From assembly GCF_028502605.1 (NCBI RefSeq), contig NC_079235.1, forward strand, positions 1,116,001 to 1,180,000: DNA of 64,000 bases, written 5' to 3'. The translations under genes and the position numbers were made by a program. Below the pieces are notes generated by a model. It was not told where the DNA came from and did not search any database. It saw nothing but the letters and a program-made list of their open reading frames with translations. Source of the DNA: Trichoderma breve. Its lineage: Eukaryota > Ascomycota > Sordariomycetes > Hypocreales > Hypocreaceae. This document shows, one piece after another, positions 13,603-22,091 of this stretch. Positions within the stretch are counted from its first letter, which is position 1. Each line of letters starts with the position of its first letter.

Positions 13603-15039
13603 CTAGTTGGGCATTCGTACGGCGTAGAACCAGCCCTCGTCGGTGACGTACCATCGACAGTCACCTAGGTGGTCAATAGTAAACCGGTTGCGCTGGGTCC
13701 AATTACCGTCAACTTCGCGAACATAGTAGAAACGAGATGGGTCATCGTCCGATGGCTTGAACTCCTGAGGCTCGAACAACTTGTTCGCGTGCGCAAACTG
13801 AAGTTGCCGCACGGTTTCCTCTGCAGGGGTTCTCCCAAGACCAGACACATCGGGGATTTGGCCACCATTACCTGCTATGACGGGCATGCCGCCGACGCCA
13901 GGCACGCCCATCGCGGGAACAGTGTGCAGTTGCTGAACGGGGATCGCAGCTGGAGCTGGTTGTCCGCCGATCATGACAGGCTGTTGGCCGACGAAGGGCT
14001 GTGGGACGACGGCAGGCTGCTGAGCAACAACGTAGCTTGGGTGCGCGACTGGGACGCCGGCAACAGTTGGCTGCTGGAGGCGATAGTTAGCATGTGTGTG
14101 TTTAAAGGATGAAAAGCAAACGAAACGAGGAAGACATGAGATGAAAGAAAAAAGAGCTGTGTGCCAGATAAAATAGGGTAGGTAAAGGAGAAAAGCCCCG
14201 AGATAACGAGGCAACTCATGGAGGCAGCCGAAATGGAGAGCAAACAGGCCTCTCAGCGTTATGGAGGCATAACACATGCGAAAGAGGAACAAGGAGAAAA
14301 ACACCAGTCGAGAGAGAAGCGCTGCGGGTCAACTTGCATAGTAAGTGTAGCCGTTGTAGTAGAATGTCTTTGGCATCACAACGGAGCACGAGGCAGGGGC
14401 GGAAACAAACTGTACCGAAGGGAGACCGACTTGAACAGCAGCAGGCATGTAGCTCCCGTCAAAGCGAGGCACATAGACGTGCGGCATCGGGCCAAACGTC
14501 GTATCAGGCACGGGAGGCTGGAAGTTGATGCCAGCAGGCATCGGGGCTGCGTTTTGGTAGTCGGCCATGGCGATGTTCAGGGGCTGCGGATGTCCGATGT
14601 AGGTGATTGCAGGAGGAAGCTGCTGATGCTGCTGCGGAAGAGGAGAGAATGTCCCGTTGAAGAGCTGCGGCTGTGGGCGTAGGAAGTGAGCGGGTTGGTG
14701 CTGGCCAGGTGCAAAAGCTGCAAACGGCTGGCCGGGCAACTTGACGCTCTGAGTCGGATCGACGGCCGTGTGCCACTGGCCAGCTCCCAGAGTGCTGAGA
14801 GGCGGTGCGGCGAGCTGAGGGAAGTTCTCGGGCTGGATGCTGGTGGTTTCGTCGGTCGAGGCCGAGGTCGGAGTGGTGGAAGTGGTTGGGATGGAAGAGA
14901 AGGGAGGGGAAGTAGAGGTGGAAGTTGGTGTTTTGGTGTTGCCTGGACTCTGGAAGTGCACCTGGCGAGGGGGCTCGCTTCCAGTCTTCAGCCGTCGGGG
15001 GGTCTTGGGAGACTTGAGATCCGGTGCAGCTTCGGGCAT
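13603..15039 (-). CDS. Hypothetical Pro/Gln-rich protein with conserved aromatic C-terminal domain; GC-AG intron
   Basis: I do not recognise a named family. The best model is exons 15039-14338 and 14073-13603 (390 residues). Exon 1 encodes a disordered Pro/Thr/Ser/Gln-rich stretch and ends at GYTYY. Exon 2 continues QPTVAGVPVAHPS, then Val/Pro/Gln-rich sequence and a compact Trp/Tyr-rich domain over the last 70 residues (RFYYVREVDGNW, CRWYVTDEGWFYAVRMPN). No GT donor joins the two in frame. A GC donor, GCAAGT at 14337-14332, with a GCTAAC branch point and CAG acceptor, does so in phase 0. The acceptor is a tandem CAGCAG. Without splicing the protein stops two codons later. The start at 15039 follows a long pyrimidine-rich leader. 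An upstream exon is possible (see separate entry). Confidence 0.6.
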
Positions 15040-15463
15040 TTTCAGGGGATGCACAGCAAGCGCAGGAAAGAGGGATTGAAGGAGAAAAAAGAAGAAAAAA
15101 GGTACGAAGAGGAAGAGAGGTGCGTTTGTTGCTGCGGAAAGGAAGTGGGCAGAGAGTGAAAGAAGCTGGAGCTGAGCTGGCGTTGCTGGCCAATTCACTT
15201 TCACCATCTGAAGACAGCTGCGCGTTTGTCTTTTATTCGATCCACACATCGAATAAATTTCACGGCTGCGTCCAACTAGTTGTTCAAGCTCTTTGCCTCT
15301 GGGGAAGAGCTGCACATCCATGAGAGATATGGAAGAAAAAGGGGGGACTAGCACAGGCTTTTGGCTCGAGAAATGAAGCACAATGCAACAAAACAATATT
15401 CAGTAGCAAACAATAGAAACAAAGACGAGATAAAATAAGACAAAATGTAAAAAATACACTCAC

Positions 15464-15577
15464 ATATCGTTGTAGAGACCACGCCTGCCCGTCATGCACC
15501 CATACATGCTGCTCTGGCATTGAGTCCAACGGATCTTCATACTCTGTCCACGTCCAGGGAAAGCAAGGCAGACACAT
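15464..15577 (-). CDS. Candidate 5' coding exon (38 codons) of the adjacent leftward gene
   Basis: A short frame starts MCLPCFPWTWTEYEDP and ends SLQRY at a strong GTGAGT donor (15463) in phase 0. An acceptor, GTGCAG ending at 15310, would join it to an open stretch beginning LFPRGKELEQLVGRSREI. That stretch runs without a stop into the downstream gene's start codon, which would give one 518-residue protein. The aromatic, acidic composition looks coding. The alternative is that it is 5' leader or a separate short gene. Transcript data would settle this. Confidence 0.35.
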
Positions 15578-16426
15578 GTCGATTCAGGTAGTCGAGCTAA
15601 CAAATAGTTTCAATGATTTAGGTTGAAAGCTCGAGAGGAGAAGAACGAAGAGTAGTATTTTAGGCGTTTTGTAGTGGTTGTTGTACAGGGTGAGGATTGA
15701 GCGGCGAAGTAGAGTGAAGAGGTTGACAATGCAACAGCATTGACCCTTTACACCGAAGCCAATCTCACTTGCTTGTTTGCCCATTGATTTGCACCAGCAA
15801 CAATAGGTTAATAGCCAGTAGTTTCAAGCTCTGTTTCTTCCATCTCGACTCCCCCTCGCCGTTCCCTCACTCCATGGCCACTTTCTATAGAGACTGTTTT
15901 AGGCGACTCGATTTCCAACAACTGAATCCCCCACCTCTACCTAACATAGACATCACGAATCACTTAGCTGCATGTAAACACCTTTTCTTGGCATAAATTT
16001 GTTCAAATTCCACCATCATACACCCCTGTCCAGACACACTCGTTTTGAATCCAAACTTTGAAATTCATGACCAGACGCCCCCAGCCTATAACGTCTAAAT
16101 GCTTCGCTGACCGGTTACCCGATATAATGTACAGTTCACTTTGGGGAGGAGAGATCATCTATCACCACCATACAGATGTGTTTTTTTTCTTCTTCTTTCA
16201 GTCCAAACTCCCACGGCACATCTGGCACTTGGCTGGAGGAGGCGCTCCCTGAATATTTTTGTTTCTGTAATTCCCATGCCTCCTCTAGCCAAGTGTCTTT
16301 CCTATCTTCAAAAAGCCATTTTCGGGCCACCCATATGTGGTTGATTAATAGTGGTTCGTGTGTCGTCAGAAGAGTCTTTCTTCTTCATATGTTATTCGTT
16401 ACAGGTTGTTTTGGTTTGCTATATTA
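15578..16426. other. Intergenic region, no gene seen
   Basis: About 850 bases between two leftward genes, AT-rich with poly-T tracts. It should contain the TIM23 3' end on its right and the upstream promoter of the preceding gene on its left. No supported feature. Confidence 0.4.
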
Positions 16427-17205
16427 TTACAAGGTGGCGTGCTCGGTATGGGCATGGACCTCTGGGACGGAGAAGAATGATCGTCGTACAATCTGTCCAG
16501 TATGCTACATTAGCCTTGTCATCTTCTTCATGCAGTTATCATGCAGGGTCGACTTACCGCCCAGGCGCCGGCTGCGGAGGCCACCAGACCGCCGGAAATC
16601 ATCATTGGCCTAACACCATTGGTGCTCTTGAAGACCATGCCGCTGAGTGCACCAGCAGCAATTGTGTTGAAGGCGTCATGCTCACCACGCAGGTAGCCAA
16701 TCAGCGAGTTGATGCAGTTGTATGTGATGGCGACAACTCCCGCATTGTTGCCCAAGAATGGGCCCCGCCTCGTCATGGCATTGAGGACGGCATTGAGCCG
16801 CAGCTTAGGGGGTTGACCGGATGATTTCCGCAGGCCCTCTTGGAATCCCCATGCGCCTCCTATGGACAGCGCCGTCAGGTATGTGATACCGGTGCCGTAG
16901 CAGAGGTCGTCGGTGAATCCTCGAGACGGCAGGACGGATTGGCCGCCCGGCAGGTCGGACAGCGTTGAGTCTTCGAGTGTGAGGTATTCCAGAGTGTCTC
17001 TGTTCAGTCCAGCCAAGGGATGCAATTGTGAAGGATCCGCAAAGGCCGAGCTCTGCAGAAAAGACTCGACGCCCGCGCCCTGGGTCGGGTCATAGAGGTT
17101 GGTGGTAGGAGGGGCAGCATCGGGGAAGGTCTGGGTTTGCTGCTGCTGCTGCGGCTGGTGGGCGGGCTTGTTGCCTCCGGTAAACGCATTCCATAGAGAA
17201 GACAT
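16427..17205 (-). CDS. TIM23: Mitochondrial import inner-membrane translocase subunit Tim23
   Basis: Channel-forming core of the TIM23 presequence translocase in the mitochondrial inner membrane. Model: exons 17205-16558 and 16492-16427, 65-nt intron, 237 residues. Seen: a Gln/Pro-rich intermembrane-space segment (residues 1-100), then the PRAT/Tim17-22-23 domain. The domain includes YGTGITYLTALSIGGAWGF, the RRGPFLGNNAGVVAITYN loop, a helix with GEHDAFNTIAAGALSGMVFK, and a last helix MMISGGLVASAAGAWA. The start at 17205 (MSSLWNAFTGG) was chosen over upstream in-frame codons because the N-terminus matches the family's short hydrophilic start. The donor GTAAGT is clear. The acceptor choice (CAG before ATTGTACGACG) is less certain, and a TAG 11 nt further upstream in the transcript is an alternative, so the last 20 or so residues may differ. 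Confidence 0.9.
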
Positions 17206-18726
17206 GTTGGGCGTCTGATTGTGAGTTGAGGAGGGCGAAAACAAGCGCTGCGGGTGTCGATGACAGAAGGGAACTGATCTCACAGAAACCTGTCGCAGCC
17301 GGAAGATCCTGTTGGCGCCTCCGACTTTCAAAAAATTTCGGGAACAAGCGCAAAGTGGTCCGTGCGCGGCTCTTCGAATTCGGAGAGTGCGGTCACGTGG
17401 TGCAAATATTAGATGCGCAGAAGCTTGAAGAAGAATTGGATAGCAAATTTTTGGTATGGAGGCGCTTTTAAACGCTCAGCTTTCGGCTAGATAAGGCGTT
17501 GTACATACGTCCATATTCACTCAAAGAGACGTCGACAAGAAGCCGAAACAGTTCAAGTCTGAATGTAATGGCCTATCGTAGGTTTACGGCTCAATGGGAC
17601 ATAGGAACACTCTGCCGTCTGTAGCATGTTTCCGCTGCTCGTACTGCCGAAGAAAAAAATTCGACATGTACAGCATAGGTCACAAAATAGAGGCTGAGAT
17701 TCTACATCTCTCTTGACATGACAGTCCAAGAAGAGATATTTCAATTTCTACGCGCAATCCAACCCTAGGCCTTTCAACCCACACCACCTGTCAAGCAAAA
17801 AAAAAAAAAAAGACTATAAAAAAGCAAAGATATGTCGAGAGACACCCACAGTCACAGCCCTCTAGAGGCGTCGACTCGCGGCTGATAGGAAAAGTGTATC
17901 ACATTCAATTTTGGAGGCCGGGAACGGAAGGAAACCCACAGAGAATCAGGTTAACCCTCAGCAAGCCGCTATGCGGAGCCGCCGTTGTGAATTATTAGAA
18001 CATTTGACGATGTAAGAATAACCCAACTGATGATGGAAAAAGGAAAAAAAGAAAATTCGCAAAGTCTGGCAGCGAAGTTCGAGTTTTATTCTTGCTCGGG
18101 AGTGGATCTATGCGCTAGTCTGTACTTGGTTAAGCAAATGCTTGGATTGAGCTTTTGAGGAGCGGAAATTCAATTTGCCGAGACTGCTGGGTACGTCGCT
18201 ATAAAAAAAAGAGAGCGGGATGCACCAGGAAGAGAGAATAGCAATTGGGTTCCATGTGTAAAGATCACTTCAGTAGTCATTATACAAGTGTTTTTATTCG
18301 TTATGATTATAGTCGTGAGTATACAGCAACTCGATATTTAAAACATTATGCAGCCATCCCGAAATGCACAAATACCCACCCATTTTGTTGTCCTGTTTAA
18401 CCGTTTGATCACCATGTCGCCATGGCACAAGCTTCGCCAAGTGTCATCAATCTGTACCGTACCCAGATAATTTTCTAAAAATAGGAAAGGAAATGGAAGC
18501 AAAAGGAAGAAGGAAAGATCAGCTGAAAAAATGAGATAAGAAATGCCAGGACCAAAAGTTACTCCAGATATTCTGAGTAAAATGCGGTGACCAAGATATA
18601 AAAAAAAAAAAAAAAAAAAAATAGGGTGAAAAAAATAAAAGGAATAAAAGAAATGAAAAAGATGAGAAGAATGAAGAGGAAAACAAGAAGTTGTCGTATC
18701 AAGTACCAAAGTTCAAGGCGGCCGTC
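17206..18726. other. Intergenic region with A-tracts
   Basis: A 1.5-kb gap, AT-rich, with homopolymer A runs near 17800-17814 and 18600-18621 (22 A). The right part is the 3' flank of the PQ-loop gene, where the A run reads as poly-T on the sense strand. No coding region or RNA gene recognised. Confidence 0.45.
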
Positions 18727-19996
18727 TCAGCCTCGATCAAGCAATGGTCTGTTATCATAAGACTCGTCAATGGCGCTGGTGTCGTCTTCGGGGCGGACTT
18801 CTTCTTCGTCGCTTTCTTCTTCCGTCCTGTACATAAAGTACTGGGCAAAAACACCAAAATCCATCAAAAGGGTAATGGCGCTGCCGGCCAACCAGCTAAG
18901 ATTGACCAGGATGTATTTGCCATAGAGTCGTCTTGCTTCGTCTGGCTCGCATGCCTCTTCGCCACAGCGTGGTTCGTACACAATAATGGACAGGACATAG
19001 GTTGCATTTCCAAGACAGGCAAACAAGAAGAAGAGCATGCTAAGGCCTTCAGTCGTCTTGCGTCTCCAGTTGAGAATAAGCTGTGGCAGTCGAGAAGCAA
19101 TGTAAAGAACCGCGCAGATATATCCAAACACCTGACCCAAAGTGTTGAACTCGAGAGAGTTATCGCCGCCGTCAGCGGGAGATTTCTTGTCGCCAGAGGC
19201 CCTTTCGCCCAAGAACCATCCTGCGACTCCAGCGGCGCATACCATAATTATGACAACTGAATTCCAGACAATGGTTTGGAAGGCAGTCGGCGGTGGCTGC
19301 GGAGTGGTCGGTGGCTCGAGAAGATGCGGCACTGCTGGCGAGAAGCCAGACCAATCCGAACCACGCCGGCCATGGTGATCTCGGTGATGGCCATGGTGCT
19401 CTACTCTGGCAATAAGGGCAGTGTATTCATCCACAGGGGCAGGAGCGGCCGCCGATGTCGAAGAGTGGCCATTTGTCTTGGGCGGGGATGGAGTCGGCTC
19501 GTCGCGCCACGTAAATCCGCGATAGTAAAACAGCTGACAGAGGAGTACGAGATCGGCAATGGTGTAGTAGATGGCTAGGATGATCTAGAGGCAGAAGTGT
19601 CAGCTTCATGTCGAGGTCACGCGAGCAGCGGGCAGCATACCATGGTGGGGAGAACTCCCTGCAAAACGGCTCCGAGGATATTGAAGACATCTCCCAGGAG
19701 CCAAGCAATGATGAATTGAATCGAAAGAGCGTCGGCGCTGCTGCGTTGGAAGTTTTGTATGATTTGCGGAGAGAAAACGACCACTGGAGAGGAGTTAGCT
19801 GTTGCGCCCTCACAACCACCCTGGTATAACGACGACGTCACTGACCCCAACAGGCTATGGAGATGGATCTGGCAAAAAGACAAAGGTCAGCGACAGCATA
19901 GACAATTAGGATGCAGAGAACATACCCGCAAATGCCCGAGATTGCCTCAACATCGAGGTTGAAGGTCTGCGTTGGAGGAGCCATGGTTGCTGGCAT
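18727..19996 (-). CDS. PQ-loop repeat transporter, vacuolar YPQ/RTC2-like
   Basis: Seven-helix PQ-loop membrane protein. Close fungal relatives (Ypq1-3/Rtc2, PQLC2) export cationic amino acids from the vacuole or lysosome. Exons are 19996-19926, 19868-19846, 19783-19641 and 19584-18727, giving 364 residues. The second exon is only 23 nt and its frame is required to rebuild GICGSISIACWVVVFSPQ. Seen: first PQ motif SPQIIQNFQ near residue 37, second PQ motif SRLPQLILNWRRKTTEG around 235, hydrophobic helices throughout, a His/Pro-rich cytosolic loop between helices 3 and 4 (HHGHHRDHHGRR), and an acidic tail ending DNRPLLDRG that resembles a dileucine-type vacuolar sorting signal. Introns are 57, 62 and 56 nt. 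It is divergent from the CoA kinase gene. Confidence 0.85.
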
Positions 19997-20760
19997 CTTG
20001 CTGAGCTTTCCGAGCTCAAGTCAATGACGATGATGCCGCGCGATGACGGCGCCTTGGTGAAGATGCAAATGGAGATGGAAACGGTGGTTATGCGATGTTG
20101 CGAATTGGCAATTCAAAGATCCCTCAGACACGCCACCTGATTCTTCTTTGGAGTAAGGGAAGATGAGGAGAGCAGACCATTGAGTCAGGCAAGTTTTTTT
20201 TTTCTCCGTCACGGCACTGCCGTAGGCAAACTTGGTTTTTACCTTGTCTCACAATTTGCAGCCAGAAGGAAATTTCCTATTGCGGCCGCATTCGGCACGT
20301 GCCCTCGCGCCTTTGGCCGCTGAACTTGAATTACAGCGGTGATGGAGCTTCTGCAGCGTCCCCACTTGGCCACTGAAAGCGCTAGTGACGCTGCATCTCA
20401 TGTTCTTCTACAAGGATCGGTATTAATGCGGGCAGTCAATGATGACGGTAGACAAAAATCTTTAAATTGTCAACCTCAAGAAAAACAGAGCCTGATTAAT
20501 TCTTGTTAGGGTTTTCCTATAATCATATAAGCGTATCTTGTAATGGTAGCTTTAAGGTACATTGTCTGTACTGTAGCTTTGGTAGCTCTAGTGGGCCTGG
20601 GTCTCTCAGTGTGGTGGTACAAACAAACTCTCATGCATGCAACTACGCCGAGGTAAAAGGCTTAGTCACCTTGGCAGCAGTACTGTAACAAGCTCATCCA
20701 TCTCTGCAATCATTCACCTCAATCCATATCACTCTGCGAATAAAGAGCAGAAACGGCAAG
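19997..20760. promoter_or_regulatory. Divergent promoter region, PQ-loop gene / dephospho-CoA kinase
   Basis: These 764 bases lie between two divergent start codons and must hold both promoters. I see no defined operator or coding region. Confidence 0.45.
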
Positions 20761-21582
20761 ATGCTCATCATTGGACTTACTGGGTCCATTGCGACCGGCA
20801 AATCAACGGTTTCCTCGCTTCTCTCATCACCACCCCACTCACTTCCCATTGTCGACGCCGATGTCCTTGCTCGAGAGGTTGTCGAGCCCGGCACAAGAGG
20901 CTATCGTGCCATCGTCAAGCATTTTGGTCCCATGGCCCCAGACCTGCTTCTTCCAACTTCAGATACCATGCCAGAGAACGGACCCAATGGCAAGGGACGG
21001 CCATTGAACAGGGCTGTCCTGGGACGCCTTGTCTTTGGCGATGAGCCCGAGATGCAGAAAAACAGGGCGGTGCTCTCTGGGATTGTCCATCCGGCTGTAC
21101 GGCTGGGAATGGTCAAAATGGTGACAACCTGTTATCTCCAGGGCTACTGGGCAGTAGTACTCGATGTACCGCTTCTTTTTGAAAGCCGGCTGGATAAGTT
21201 CTGTGGAACAACAATGGTGGTTGCCGTGACTGAGCCGGAGACGCAGCTCAAGAGATTGATGGATAGAAATCAAGATCTCAGCAGAGAAGACGCCGAGAAC
21301 AGGGTCAAAAGTCAGATGGATGTGCGGCTCAAGGCAAAGAGATGCCTCTATGGGGGCGATGGAAAGGGGGTGGTGCTATGGAATGACGGATCCAAGGACG
21401 AGCTCAAGGCCGTATTGGATGAAGAGATGCGGAAGCTAAAGGCAGCAAATCCAGCGTGGTGGTCGTGGTTGATGCTTGGATGTCCCCCATTGGCAGTGGC
21501 ACTGGCAACATGGAGGTTTTGGCAGAATACCAGAGTTGAGAAACAGTGGAAAGAGTTGCAGGAGAAGGAGGCCAGCACTTGA
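20761..21582 (+). CDS. CAB5: Dephospho-CoA kinase
   Basis: Catalyses the last step of coenzyme A synthesis, phosphorylating dephospho-CoA at the ribose 3' hydroxyl. Single exon, 273 residues. Seen: P-loop GSIATGKST at residues 8-16, the substrate-binding DADVLAREVVEPG, the LNRAVLGRLVF and HPAVR segments, VLDVPLLFE with the conserved acid, and a LID-like region RNQDLSREDAENR. The C-terminus adds a hydrophobic segment (WWSWLMLGCPPLAVALATW), a possible membrane anchor also found in other eukaryotic homologues that bind mitochondria or ER. The start codon directly precedes the LIIGLTG strand, so no upstream extension is likely. Confidence 0.95.
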   Translation: MLIIGLTGSIATGKSTVSSLLSSPPHSLPIVDADVLAREVVEPGTRGYRAIVKHFGPMAPDLLLPTSDTMPENGPNGKGRPLNRAVLGRLVFGDEPEMQKNRAVLSGIVHPAVRLGMVKMVTTCYLQGYWAVVLDVPLLFESRLDKFCGTTMVVAVTEPETQLKRLMDRNQDLSREDAENRVKSQMDVRLKAKRCLYGGDGKGVVLWNDGSKDELKAVLDEEMRKLKAANPAWWSWLMLGCPPLAVALATWRFWQNTRVEKQWKELQEKEAST

Positions 21583-22091
21583 ACACTTGGTAGCCAAGAG
21601 AGTATGAGTAACGAACAATGGAATACAATACCAACAGACACTGAAAAATGGAATTGGGAACGAAAATGCTACTTTGTGCTTTGGTGGTTGACAATTGGTG
21701 GGCGGTCAGATGAAACCAGCTGACATGAGATTTTGGGAGTTTGGGTAGCTCGCACGCCTCGTTGGCAGCCTACCTCCTCTTCCTCTTCCTCTTCCTCTTT
21801 TTTTTCGTTTCTTCTCTCCACCTCGCCTCTCATTTTCTTCACATCACCAAACGGACGAATTTCATCGGGTACTGACTGCATTTGGCACCTATTCTTCTCT
21901 AGTATCATTTCCCCTTCATCTCTACTGGAGTCTATTCAAGTTATTTTTCTTCGGCTAGTTGCGCTTCTCACTTTCAACAATTTCGCGGCTGATGCTGATT
22001 TTGGCCTCACTTTCGCCTCATCTACGTCAGCATCAATGAAATCTCATTTACAGTTCTTCTAGCAATATTCACTGCTACTATTGTTGTCATC
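21583..22091. promoter_or_regulatory. Promoter/leader region with pyrimidine-rich tract
   Basis: A 509-base gap between two rightward genes. It contains a CCTCTT-type pyrimidine repeat at about 21774-21800, followed by T-rich sequence. This is the usual makeup of fungal core promoters and leaders. No coding region seen. Confidence 0.45.
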
